From assembly GCA_017456665.1 (NCBI GenBank), contig JAFTIY010000088.1, forward strand, positions 1-42,718: 42,718 nt of DNA, in the 5' to 3' direction. This stretch comes from Clostridia bacterium. GTDB lineage: Bacteria > Bacillota > Clostridia > Christensenellales > Borkfalkiaceae. The translations under genes were made by a program, and so were the position numbers. Positions 31,813-40,115 of the stretch are shown here, piece by piece. The notes under the pieces are model-generated. The model searched no databases. It worked only from the letters and a program-made list of their open reading frames with translations, and was not told the DNA's origin. The first letter of the stretch is position 1. Each line of letters starts with the position of its first letter.

Positions 31813-32579
31813 TTATTTGCTTTCTCTTTGTAAAAATTCTTCGGCAAGAGCAACGTATGCCTTTGCTCCGTTACATCTGGGATCGTGAACCATTACGGGC
31901 ACGCCGTGGCTGGGGGCTTCAGATACGCGAATGTTGCGCGGAACAACTGTGTTAAACATGATTTTGCCAAAAAATTTGTGTATTTCAGCCGAAATTTGCT
32001 TGGATATTAACGCTCTGCCATCGTACATAGTAACAACTACGCCGTCAATTTTAAGCTGGGGATTGAGGTGCATCACAACTAATTTTATGGTGTTCATCAG
32101 CTGTGATAAACCTTCCATTGCGTAATATTCGCTTTGAATGGGTATAATTACCGAATTGCTTGCCGCAAGTGCGTTGATGGTTAAAAGACCGAGAGAAGGC
32201 GGACAGTCTATCATAATATAATCGTAAAGATCGCTTACGCTTGCAAGTGCTTCGCAAAGGCGTTTTTCACGATTTTTTACGTAAACGAGCTCAACTTCTG
32301 CTCCGGCAAGGTCGATGCTGGCGGGTAAAATATCTAAATTGTTAACGGCGGTTTTTGTTATGGCTTCTTTAACGGGCGTTTGGTCGATGAGTACGTTGTA
32401 TACCGACTTGGTAAGCTCACTCTTTGATAAGCCCAAACCGGTGGTCGCATTGCCTTGCGGGTCAATATCGATAAGAAGGGTGCGTTTGCCCTTAAGCGCG
32501 AGTGCCGCTGAAAGATTTACGAGGTTGAAGTTTTACCTACCCCTCCCTTTTGGTTTGAAAAAGAAATAATTTTTGCCAT
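31813..32579 (-). CDS. parA: Chromosome partitioning ATPase ParA (Soj), frameshifted
   Basis: ParA-type ATPase acting with ParB in origin segregation. From ATG 32579 (GGGAGA upstream) the reading is MAKIISFSNQKGGVGKTSTS, the deviant Walker A motif, then TAA at about 32519. The matching continuation VNLSAALALKGKRTLLIDID lies in a different frame from 32520 and stays open to 31813 (YIMIDCPPSLGLLTINAL, ending LAEEFLQRESK). Adding one base near 32521 restores about 255 residues that align without gaps. A product from ATG 32436 alone would lack the Walker A motif and be inactive. Sequencing error or a true deletion cannot be told apart here. Confidence 0.88.
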
Positions 32580-32610
32580 ATTTTATCTCCCGTTTGAAAT
32601 TGAGTTTAGT

Positions 32611-32639
32611 AAGGCGAAAAAGTGGATTTTTTTCGCCTT
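32611..32639. terminator. Hairpin between ftsH and parA
   Basis: AAGGCGAAAA pairs with TTTTCGCCTT (a longer T-run is present). There is no clear U-run on the minus strand, so ftsH transcripts may partly read through into parAB. Confidence 0.5.
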
Positions 32640-32653
32640 ATTGCGTTTTTTTA

Positions 32654-34690
32654 TTAGTTGTTGCCGTTAGAAGTTGCATCTGAGCCTACGTGGAAGGGGT
32701 CAAGGCGTTGTTTTTCAGAGTTTTCATCCATAAACGCAATGATTTCTTCAACAGTTTTGCCTTCCATAATCATTCTTACCTCGTCTGAATAAATAGTTTC
32801 GCGTTCGATAAGAAGGCGTGCCATAGTGTCGAGCTTATCTTTATTTTCGGTAAGAAGCTTAACCGCCTTTTCGTGCGAGGTTTTAATGATATTTTCAACC
32901 TCTTGGTCGATAATTGCAGCAAGTGACTCGCTGTATACCGTGCGCGTTTGATAGTCTTTGCCAATAAAAATTTGATCGTCGCTTCCGTAGTGAACGGGGC
33001 CTAACCTGTCGCTCATACCAAGCTCGGTTACCATAACGCGTGCAATTTTTGAAGCCTGTCTGATATCAGCGCTTGCGCCGGAGGTGAAGTCTTTAATAAC
33101 AATTTCTTCAGCTGCTCTTCCGCCAAAGGTCATTACGATGCGGTCTAATAATTCGTTTTTGCTGTTGTATTGATCGTCGTTATCGGGGCGGGTTAAAGTG
33201 TATCCGCCTGCATTTCCGCGAGGTATAATGGTAACTTCGTGTACTTCGTCGCAGTGAGGAAGAAGTTTAGCACATATTGCATGCCCTGCTTCGTGGTATG
33301 CCGTAACGCGCTTGTCGCTTTCGGTAACCAGTTTGCTCGATTTTTTGGGGCCCATCATTACCTTTTCGATTGCTTCGTATAAATCCTCGTTGGTTATTGC
33401 CTTGCGGTTTGCCCTAGCTGCAAGTATTGCCGCTTCGTTTAAAAGGTTTGCAAGGTCTGCTCCAGAAAAGCCTGCTGTCATACGTGCAAGTATTTTAAAA
33501 CTTACGTTAGAAGCGAGAGGTTTATTTCTTGAATGTACCTTTAAGATTGCTTCTCTGCCGCGAACGTCGGGAAGATTAATGTATACCTGACGGTCAAAGC
33601 GGCCCGGTCTCATAAGTGCGGGGTCTAAAATGTCGGCACGGTTGGTTGCCGCCATAATAATTATGCCTTCGTTTGATTCAAAACCGTCCATCTGAACGAG
33701 TAATTGGTTGAGCGTTTGTTCACGTTCGTCGTTTCCGCCGCCGAGGCCTGCTCCTCTGTGTCTGCCAACGGCGTCGATTTCGTCAATGAAAACAATACAT
33801 GGCATAGCCTTTTTGGCCATTGCAAATAAATCACGAACGCGCGATGCACCAACACCTACGAACATCTCAACAAAGTCTGAACCGCTGATAGAAAAGAAGG
33901 GAACGTTTGCTTCGCCTGCTACTTCTTTTGCAAATAAGGTTTTACCTGTTCCCGGAGGGCCTACTAGTAAAACGCCCTTGGGAATTTTTGCACCGAGTGA
34001 TGAGAACTTTTTAGGATTCTTTAAAAACTCAACAACTTCTTGTAATTCGCGTTTTTCTTCTTCAGCTCCTGCTACGTCAGAAAATCTAACGGGTACGTTT
34101 TGGTTAACCCTTGCTTTTGTTTTACCAAAATCCATAGCGCTCTTGTTTGAGCCTTGCGCCTGCTTAAAGAATACAACCATTAATAAAATGCCGATTCCTA
34201 TTGCCAACACAGGAAGAATTAGTGATGAAAAGAGTGAGCCTTGGTTTGGATCTGAATAGTCTATAACAATGTCGTTAACGTTGGTAAGCGCAAAAAGTAC
34301 TTCTTCGTATTTTTCGTTTCTGGGATAGCTGGTTTTGTATATTGCCCTTTTATTAGCATCGTAGCCGATGATGTTATAGGTATTAATTACTATCTTTTTG
34401 ATTTGACAGGTTGAATCGTTGATTACTATAAAGCCTACGTCGCTTTCGTTGCGACCATCGTATAAAACTTCATAAACTGTTTCTTTACCATTGCGGGTTA
34501 CCGTTGCATGTTTTTTTCCGTTAACCTCTTCAACCTTGGTACTACCGTCTACTGCCACAACACCTACGTTATCAAAGAAAACGTCGGTTGTTACGTCCTT
34601 TGCAGTGTCAGTAAACATGTAGAAGCCAACGAGCGCAACAATAAAAATAATGATTATTGCATAAATCAGGTATTTGGTTGACTTTTTCAT
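32654..34690 (-). CDS. ftsH: ATP-dependent zinc metalloprotease FtsH
   Basis: Membrane-bound AAA+ protease for quality control and regulatory turnover. The 678-residue protein has membrane segments at about 8-27 and 152-172 around an extracytoplasmic domain. The AAA domain follows: Walker A GPPGTGKT (about 244), Walker [12 protein letters not shown] (about 303), and the second region of homology [20 protein letters not shown] (about 350). The zinc motif HEAGH is near 465, with a conserved C-terminal protease domain. ACGGAGG precedes ATG 34690, and a sigma-A promoter lies about 110 nt upstream. It is followed by parA on the same strand. Confidence 0.97.
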   Translation of the reverse strand: MKKSTKYLIYAIIIIFIVALVGFYMFTDTAKDVTTDVFFDNVGVVAVDGSTKVEEVNGKKHATVTRNGKETVYEVLYDGRNESDVGFIVINDSTCQIKKIVINTYNIIGYDANKRAIYKTSYPRNEKYEEVLFALTNVNDIVIDYSDPNQGSLFSSLILPVLAIGIGILLMVVFFKQAQGSNKSAMDFGKTKARVNQNVPVRFSDVAGAEEEKRELQEVVEFLKNPKKFSSLGAKIPKGVLLVGPPGTGKTLFAKEVAGEANVPFFSISGSDFVEMFVGVGASRVRDLFAMAKKAMPCIVFIDEIDAVGRHRGAGLGGGNDEREQTLNQLLVQMDGFESNEGIIIMAATNRADILDPALMRPGRFDRQVYINLPDVRGREAILKVHSRNKPLASNVSFKILARMTAGFSGADLANLLNEAAILAARANRKAITNEDLYEAIEKVMMGPKKSSKLVTESDKRVTAYHEAGHAICAKLLPHCDEVHEVTIIPRGNAGGYTLTRPDNDDQYNSKNELLDRIVMTFGGRAAEEIVIKDFTSGASADIRQASKIARVMVTELGMSDRLGPVHYGSDDQIFIGKDYQTRTVYSESLAAIIDQEVENIIKTSHEKAVKLLTENKDKLDTMARLLIERETIYSDEVRMIMEGKTVEEIIAFMDENSEKQRLDPFHVGSDATSNGNN

Positions 34691-34801
34691 AAAACCTCCG
34701 TATTTTCAAAAAAAAGGTTTGCACTTTTTTTGTGTTTTTGCGTTAAAAATCGCCTGTTTTTGCCCGATTTTGAACGCGCTTAAAATTTATTTAACAGTAA
34801 G

Positions 34802-34830
34802 ATTCTACCATATTTTTGTATTATTTACAA
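34802..34830 (-). promoter_or_regulatory. Sigma-A type promoter of ftsH
   Basis: Minus-strand TTGTAA (34830-34825), 17 nt, TAGAAT (34807-34802), giving a leader of about 105 nt. Confidence 0.65.
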
Positions 34831-35910
34831 GTTAAAAAAGGTAAAATTTTGGTAAAACTTTGTATACTTTTATCATTTATTATTGTGCCCCTTTTAGCAG
34901 TTTAAATTCTCTATTTTTTGTTATTTTTTTGCATATTTTATGTTGATTTTTTAGCTTTTTTGCTTAAATAAGCCGTGTAGTTGCATTACGTTTTTATTAA
35001 GTTCTTTTTTTGCGTTTTAATATATCTGGCATAAATACGCTTGCGTGATTTTTATTCGGCCTTTTATTTGCCTAGTTATTAAATGCGTTATATTTATTAT
35101 TTTATGCAACGAGATTTTTATAAATACTTTTTACTTTTTTTAGTTATTTTTTATAATAAATGCTGACTACATATGTGAGCGGTAGTTTTGCTAAACCTTC
35201 TTTTGATAATATTAAAGCGATAAGAAACAGTTTTTTTATGGCTTCATGGTTGAACCTTTAAATTTAAATCGATTATATTGCGTATTATTTAAAAAGTTAT
35301 TAAATATTTGCAAATTTTACTATTTTTAGCATAAAATTACCTATTTTTATATATGCGCTAACCCAAAAATTAAGTTTTAGCGATTTTTTTATTTTTTACG
35401 GGTAAATGTTCATTAAATTTTTGCAAAAATTTGGTCAAAAAAGCAAATTTTTATCTTTCGGTAATTTTTTTATTTTTTTATAGGCTTGTATATCATTTTT
35501 TTATTTTATCGATAGTTTTTTTAAAAGCTTAAGTTAAATTATTTATAGTAACGTTGGCAGATTAACTAAATTGCCTAAAATTTTAAATTAACTTTTGTTA
35601 TACCATCATTCAACTTCGTTACAACTAATTATTTTTTTGCGCCTAAATAATATTATTTCGGTTAATGCGCGCAAGTAAACGCAAACACACGAACAAAAAT
35701 AATATTACTGCGTATAATTTTTTTTAAAAAATTTAATAAAATTCACCAAAAAAACACAAACAATCAAAAAATTATAAAAAAATAGCAAAAACACAAAAAA
35801 ATTAATTTTTTATTTGCCGTTAGGCCGATTATTTATTTAAACTAGTGATAAGCAAAAATATATAACGCAAAAGAGCACACAAAATAAAAAAAATAGCCGC
35901 ATATTTTATG
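34831..35910. other. Extremely AT-rich gene-free stretch
   Basis: More than 1 kb of mostly A/T runs with no open frame that has a ribosome site, no RNA gene and no clear hairpin terminator. It separates ftsH from the parS-like sites and is the longest empty region in the window. Confidence 0.7.
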
Positions 35911-35918
35911 CGCTACCG

Positions 35919-35934
35919 TGTTTCACGTGAAACT
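35919..35934. promoter_or_regulatory. parS site 1
   Basis: TGTTTCACGTGAAACT, 15 of 16 bases of the bacterial parS consensus TGTTTCACGTGAAACA. It lies about 4 kb from parB, and arms AGCCG/CGGCT flank it. Confidence 0.9.
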
Positions 35935-35956
35935 CGGCTGTTTTTTACCAAAAAAC

Positions 35957-35972
35957 TGTTCCATGTGAAACA
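35957..35972. promoter_or_regulatory. parS site 2
   Basis: TGTTCCATGTGAAACA matches parS (TGTTNCACGTGAAACA) at all but one position and is 38 bp from site 1. Confidence 0.8.
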
Positions 35973-36110
35973 TTTTTATTAAAACTATTATGAGAAAAAA
36001 ATTTTACAAAGCTTAAAATCGTAGATTTTATGCGGAATTTTGCGTTTTTTGAGCTTTGAAAAACACTCAAAAAATTACCCCGATTTTTTTGAGCTTGTCC
36101 GATTACTAAA

Positions 36111-36143
36111 AATTCCGTGAAACAATCAATGTTACACGGAATT
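36111..36143. repeat. Inside-out parS half-site pair in a perfect inverted repeat
   Basis: AATTCCGTG (36111-36119) and CACGGAATT (36135-36143) are perfect inverted arms. Within them CGTGAAACA (36116-36124) is a right parS half and TGTTACACG (36130-36138) a left half, in everted order with 5 bp between. Confidence 0.65.
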
Positions 36144-36218
36144 ATGCGCCAACAAAAAAATAAATAAATAGCGAAAAAAAACAACTAAATGAACAAATAT
36201 TCAGCAAAAAACAGTAAA

Positions 36219-36244
36219 AAAACGGGCTAAAAAGCCCGTTTTGA
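36219..36244. terminator. Terminator after cvpA-like gene
   Basis: AAAACGGGCT and AGCCCGTTTT form a perfect stem around AAAA directly after the stop; symmetrical A and T tracts allow action in both directions. Confidence 0.88.
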
Positions 36245-36982
36245 TTATATTAGATGTAAATTTTCCATTGCCCAGGTAATAAGCTTGCTGAATAAGTTGT
36301 AATCTTGTAAAAAGCTTGCAATCATCGACTGACTTATAGCGCTTTTTAATTGAGTGATATAAGGCACGGTAGAGGGAGCAATATCTATTAAGAAAATTAC
36401 TACGTAGATAAACAAAACGCCTTTTATAAGGCCTAAAATAAGGCCTAAAAGCTTGTTTATGCCGTGCAGAACGGGTAATTTTACTAAAAGCTCAAGTATT
36501 TTTCTTACTATGATTAAAACCAGCTTGGCAACAGCACAAATAATAGCAAAACATGCTGCAGAAAGCATATAATTAGCAGCTGCAGTGGCCAAAAAAGAGC
36601 CGATATTTGTAAATGCCGTGCCTATATTTTCGGTTAAGAGGTTTACGCAAAAGTCGTTAACAAACTGGGGTAAACCCATCGTAGTTATGGCTGTTTGAAG
36701 GTTTTCTACCGTTGTTTCAAGCATTAGCGCTTGATTATCGCCAAAGGCGCTAAGTATTATATTTGACAGCTTAGACGTTAAATCAAACTGTGAGTTGATC
36801 AATTTTAACAAGTCATCACAAAAGATAGCTGCAATAATTAAAGATCCAATCGTAGTTATTAGGCCAAAAAACTGCTTAATAAAGCCCTTACATAAGTTTA
36901 CTATAGCAAAAATGGCAATAATTACAATACAACCAATATCTGCAATCATCGCGCTACTCAATTGGCTTAATATGCCGTTCAT
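36245..36982 (-). CDS. CvpA-family membrane protein
   Basis: A 245-residue inner-membrane protein with four or more hydrophobic segments (about 12-50, 60-80 weak, 130-160, 178-215). The CvpA-like start is IGCIVIIAIFAIVNLCKGFIKQFFG, and the typical segment LVKLPVLHGINKLLGLILGLIKGVLFIYVVIFLI is split across about 185-215. Family members have been linked to colicin V production and envelope homeostasis; function is unclear. AAGGAG precedes ATG 36982. It is monocistronic between a promoter and a terminator. Confidence 0.8.
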   Translation of the reverse strand: MNGILSQLSSAMIADIGCIVIIAIFAIVNLCKGFIKQFFGLITTIGSLIIAAIFCDDLLKLINSQFDLTSKLSNIILSAFGDNQALMLETTVENLQTAITTMGLPQFVNDFCVNLLTENIGTAFTNIGSFLATAAANYMLSAACFAIICAVAKLVLIIVRKILELLVKLPVLHGINKLLGLILGLIKGVLFIYVVIFLIDIAPSTVPYITQLKSAISQSMIASFLQDYNLFSKLITWAMENLHLI

Positions 36983-37044
36983 GAGTAATCTCCTTGAAAG
37001 TATAATTAGAAATTGTTATAGGATTTTTTCAATTTTCTAAACAT

Positions 37045-37073
37045 ATTATACCATTAAAATAAGTAATTTGCAA
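37045..37073 (-). promoter_or_regulatory. Sigma-A type promoter of the cvpA-like gene
   Basis: Minus-strand TTGCAA (37073-37068), 17 nt, TATAAT (37050-37045), leader about 60 nt. Confidence 0.65.
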
Positions 37074-37098
37074 TCAAAAATGAATATTATTTTTTAAA

Positions 37099-37683
37099 AT
37101 GGGAAAAAATATAGCGGGTATGGAAGTTTCGTTTAATATTAATAACGCGTATGCGGCAAAAGGAATATGTAAAGCAGTTGAGCAAATGACCGAAAATTAC
37201 AGCGATATTTGCCTAATTTTTGTGGGTACAGATGCAAATATAGGGGATAGTCTTGCTCCGCTTGCAGCTAGTATAATAAGTGTAAAAAATGGTAATATTT
37301 TTACCTATGGTAATTTAAATTGTACTATTACGGCAAAAGAAGTGCCTTTTATGTGTGAATTTGTAAAAAATGCACATCCCACCAGCTTTTGTTTGGTAAT
37401 TGATGCCGCAGTTGGTAAAAAAGAAGACGTTGGGGTAATAAAAGTGCAAAATAGGGGAATAAAACCTGGTTTAGGGGTAAATAAAGACCTTCCCATGATG
37501 GGTAACGGCTCTATAATAGGCATAATAAGTGAAAAAAGTGAAAAAAACGGCGGAAATTTAGCTATAACGCGGCTTTCTTACGTGTATAAGATGGCAAAAG
37601 TGATAGCAGAAGGCTTGCAAAGCTATATAAACGGCCGTTTTAGCCCAATTTTAACCTCAAACTCTGGTTTTTCGATAGAATAG
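37099..37683 (+). CDS. yyaC: YyaC-like spore protease-related protein (DUF1256)
   Basis: A 194-residue YyaC-family protein, related in fold to the GPR-type germination protease and made in sporulating cells. Family motifs are clear: LIFVGTDANIGDSLAPLA (about residues 38-55), FCLVIDAAVGKKEDVGVIKV and GIKPGLGVNKDLPMMGNGS (about 120-138). No Shine-Dalgarno site is visible before ATG 37099 and no good sigma-A pair is seen, in keeping with a sporulation sigma factor, though I could not place one. In Bacillus yyaC is near parAB/oriC, and here it is close to the parS sites, so the origin neighbourhood is partly kept. Confidence 0.92.
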   Translation: MGKNIAGMEVSFNINNAYAAKGICKAVEQMTENYSDICLIFVGTDANIGDSLAPLAASIISVKNGNIFTYGNLNCTITAKEVPFMCEFVKNAHPTSFCLVIDAAVGKKEDVGVIKVQNRGIKPGLGVNKDLPMMGNGSIIGIISEKSEKNGGNLAITRLSYVYKMAKVIAEGLQSYINGRFSPILTSNSGFSIE

Positions 37684-37806
37684 AGGTAAAATTGTAAATC
37701 GGGCCTTTTAGGGCAAATAAACGGTTAAAAAAATAATTATTGTGGCTAAAAAGTAAAAATATAGCAATTTAAGCGAAATATGGCAGAATTTTTTAAAAAA
37801 GTTGGC

Positions 37807-37822
37807 CTATAGGTTGATTAAT
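37807..37822 (+). repeat. 16-nt intergenic repeat, copy 14 (GGTT sub-type)
   Basis: CTATAGGTTGATTAAT with preceding AGTTGGC; same central block as copy 5. Confidence 0.7.
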
Positions 37823-37874
37823 CGCTATTTCGCTTACATTTTGTTTAAAAGTGTAAGTTTCACTATAAATTTGC

Positions 37875-37890
37875 GTATAAATTGATTAAC
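37875..37890 (+). repeat. 16-nt intergenic repeat, copy 15 (divergent)
   Basis: GTATAAATTGATTAAC, matching the TATA and GATTAAC ends but not the centre. Confidence 0.5.
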
Positions 37891-37978
37891 TAATATTATA
37901 AAAAAATTGTTTCACAAATACAAAAACAATAAAAAACGTGCTAAATTTCAGCGATTTTTAACAAAAACAATAAAAATA

Positions 37979-38019
37979 AAGGCCCGACCTGCTTTGTATT
38001 AAGCGGGTTGAGCCTTTTT
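37979..38019. terminator. Bidirectional terminator between yyaC and gltX
   Basis: GGCCCGACCTGC (37981-37992) pairs with GCGGGTTGAGCC (38003-38014) with one mismatch and G-U pairs, flanked by A-run left and T-run right. Confidence 0.82.
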
Positions 38020-38179
38020 AGTTGTTTATTTTATAGCCGACAGTTTTTAACTTTTAAATAAAATCGAAAAGCAAAGCTAATTTAAAAAACAAAAATTTTA
38101 TAGCAATACAAAATTATAAAAATTTTATAAAAACTTATAAACTAATTTTTTAAGTTTTTGTAATAATTTCAGTTAAAAA

Positions 38180-39628
38180 TTATTGAGCATTCTTTTTTAA
38201 TAGCTCTAAAGAAAAATTGATTCTTCTTAAGCTTTCTTCTTTTCCTAAAATAAGAGCGAGCTCGATAGCGCCGCCAGGCGTCACGTCTTTGCCTGAGAGG
38301 GCAACTCTTGCCGGCCAGAGTATTTGTCCGTTTTTCATCTCTTTTTCGGTTGCAAGGGCAATTAAGCGGTCGTGAACGGCATCGTGAGTGAATTCCTCAA
38401 GCCCTTCAAGCGCTTCTTTTATCCAAGGTAGAACGGTTAAAGCCATTTGAGCGTCGGTTTTCATCTTTTTGTGATAGAAAAGTTGGGTATCGTATTCGCC
38501 AAATTCTTCTAAAAAGTCGATTTTTTCGGGAATTTCACTTAAAATTTCAACTCTGGTTTTTAAAAGAGCAGATAATAGTTTAAGATCGTATTTGCCGTAA
38601 ACCTTTGATTTTTGGAAGAAGGGAAGAGCTACTTTTTCAAATTGCTCGTCGCTCATTTCTTTCAAATACTCACCGTTTAGCCAGCGGAGCTTAACGTCGT
38701 CGAATATTGAGGGGCTTTTTGAAACGCCGTCAAGAGAGAAAAGCTCGATCATTTGCTGCATGGTCATTTTTTCTACGTTTTCTTTAGGGCTCCAGCCTAA
38801 TAAAGCTACGTAATTTACTACCGCCTCGGGTAAATAGCCTTTATTTAAGAAGTCGTCGAAGTTAGCATCGCCGTAGCGCTTTGAAAGTTTGCGGGTTGCA
38901 TCCTTCATGATGGTGGGAAGATGGATATATTTTGGTCTTTCCCAACCGAAAGCATCGTACATAAGGTTGTATTTGGGGGTTGAAGAGAGATATTCGGTGC
39001 CGCGAATAACGTGCGTAATGTTCATCAAGTGGTCGTCGATAACGTTTGCAAAGTTATAAGTGGGCATTCCGTCGCTTTTAATCAAAATATTATCTTCAAG
39101 ATCAGAATAATCTACGGTAATAGTGCCGTAAACCATATCTTCGTAGCTCGTTTTACCTTCGGTAGGAATGTTTTGACGGATAACGTAGGGCTCGCCTGCT
39201 GCAATTTTTTGCTCAATCTCTTCTTTTGTGAGCTTTAAACAGTGCTTATCGTATTTGCGGTTACCGTTTTCATCGGTTAAAGACTCTAAACGTTCTTTTG
39301 AGCAAAAACAGTAGTAAGCGCCGCCAAGCTCAATAAGCTTTTTAGCGTATTGCATATAAAGTTCTTTGCGCTCGCTTTGTACGTATGGGCCGTAATTACC
39401 GCCAACGTCGGGGCCTTCATCGTAACTAATGCCCGATTGGTGCAAAGAAGAGTAAATAACCTCTACAGCTCCTTCAACAAAACGCTCTTGGTCGGTATCT
39501 TCAATACGTAAAATAAAGTCGCCACCGTGCTTTTTTGAGTAAAGATAGCAATAAAGAGCAGTTCTTAATCCCCCAAGATGCATAAAGCCAGTAGGGCTGG
39601 GAGCAAACCTGGTTCTAATTTTTTCCAT
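38180..39628 (-). CDS. gltX: Glutamyl-tRNA synthetase
   Basis: Charges tRNA-Glu (possibly also tRNA-Gln in the indirect pathway of Firmicutes). The class I signature RTRFAPSPTGFMHLGGLRTA (about residues 4-23) replaces HIGH with HLGG. The second motif KLSKRYGD is near residue 245. The zinc-type insert region has CFCSKERLESL and HCLKL. The C-terminal anticodon-binding part ends SLELLKKNAQ. The start is ATG 39628 with GGAGG 6 nt upstream; the in-frame GTG at 39640 overlaps that site. Length 482 is normal. Confidence 0.97.
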   Translation of the reverse strand: MEKIRTRFAPSPTGFMHLGGLRTALYCYLYSKKHGGDFILRIEDTDQERFVEGAVEVIYSSLHQSGISYDEGPDVGGNYGPYVQSERKELYMQYAKKLIELGGAYYCFCSKERLESLTDENGNRKYDKHCLKLTKEEIEQKIAAGEPYVIRQNIPTEGKTSYEDMVYGTITVDYSDLEDNILIKSDGMPTYNFANVIDDHLMNITHVIRGTEYLSSTPKYNLMYDAFGWERPKYIHLPTIMKDATRKLSKRYGDANFDDFLNKGYLPEAVVNYVALLGWSPKENVEKMTMQQMIELFSLDGVSKSPSIFDDVKLRWLNGEYLKEMSDEQFEKVALPFFQKSKVYGKYDLKLLSALLKTRVEILSEIPEKIDFLEEFGEYDTQLFYHKKMKTDAQMALTVLPWIKEALEGLEEFTHDAVHDRLIALATEKEMKNGQILWPARVALSGKDVTPGGAIELALILGKEESLRRINFSLELLKKNAQ

Positions 39629-39687
39629 TTTATCCTCCACGGCGAAAAATCGCCTGTTTTATTATACAAATTTTATAAAAAGTTAGG

Positions 39688-39703
39688 CTATAGCGCGATT
39701 ATC
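39688..39703 (+). repeat. 16-nt intergenic repeat, copy 16 (14/16)
   Basis: CTATAGCGCGATTATC, with the AAAAAGTTAGG flank, upstream of gltX. Confidence 0.75.
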
Positions 39704-39901
39704 GCAGATTTTGCTGTTAAATTATTGCTAGTTTTTGCAAATAAATAATTGATCAAAAGCAAAGGCAAAAATACAAGAAGCATAATAAAAATGCAATAAA
39801 ATCGCATGGTTTTAAGTTAAAGATTGTAAAAACAATAAAAAGAATAAAAAATAAGTAAAAAAGTTAAACAAAAAAAGTAAATTTTGTGTGGAAATATTGG
39901 G

Positions 39902-39917
39902 CTATAAGTTGATTATT
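39902..39917 (+). repeat. 16-nt intergenic repeat, copy 17 (AGTT sub-type)
   Basis: CTATAAGTTGATTATT, 4 nt before the spaced parS-like palindrome. Confidence 0.6.
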
Positions 39918-39921
39918 TTGC

Positions 39922-39938
39922 GTTTCACGAGTGAAACA
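39922..39938. promoter_or_regulatory. parS-like palindrome with a 2-bp spacer
   Basis: GTTTCAC-GA-GTGAAACA: both parS arms are intact but separated by two extra bases at the centre. A further half-site TGTTTCACG lies at 40051-40059. Confidence 0.6.
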
Positions 39939-40019
39939 ATCAACAAAACGAGCAAAAAATCGCACGAAAAAGCATAATGGGCAAAAAGAAAGAAAAAAAT
40001 CCGCCCTAAAAGATTTAAG

Positions 40020-40051
40020 TTATCCACAATTAAGCAATAAAATGTGGATAT
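40020..40051. promoter_or_regulatory. Inverted pair of DnaA boxes in the gltX-radC gap
   Basis: TTATCCACA (40020-40028, perfect) and TGTGGATAT (40043-40051, 8 of 9) face each other 14 bp apart, directly followed by a parS half-site. The 39629-40115 gap otherwise holds only repeat copies. Confidence 0.7.
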
Positions 40052-40069
40052 GTTTCACGATTTATAAGC

Positions 40070-40085
40070 CTATAACGTAATTAAC
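40070..40085 (+). repeat. 16-nt intergenic repeat, copy 18 (14/16)
   Basis: CTATAACGTAATTAAC, 30 nt from the radC stop codon. Confidence 0.75.
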
Positions 40086-40115
40086 TAATAAAAACTAAAA
40101 AATGTTTAACAAAAA

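Larger units (their letters stand above)
37684..38179. other. Gene-free gap with repeats, parS half-site and terminator
   Basis: Contains repeat copies 14 and 15, a parS-like half TGTTTCAC (37908-37915), another GTTTCAC near 37855, and the bidirectional terminator at 37980. No gene is seen. Confidence 0.6.

Noticed and set aside
33708-34259. 183-codon plus-strand frame
   Set aside because: Antisense to the ftsH AAA domain; a shadow of its codon pattern.
34831-35910. tRNA, rRNA or structured RNA gene in the AT-rich stretch
   Set aside because: No cloverleaf, no GC-containing helices and no conserved RNA motif could be seen.
35945-36184. 79-codon minus-strand frame in the AT-rich region
   Set aside because: It runs through parS site 2 and the inside-out parS pair, has no ribosome site and low-complexity composition.
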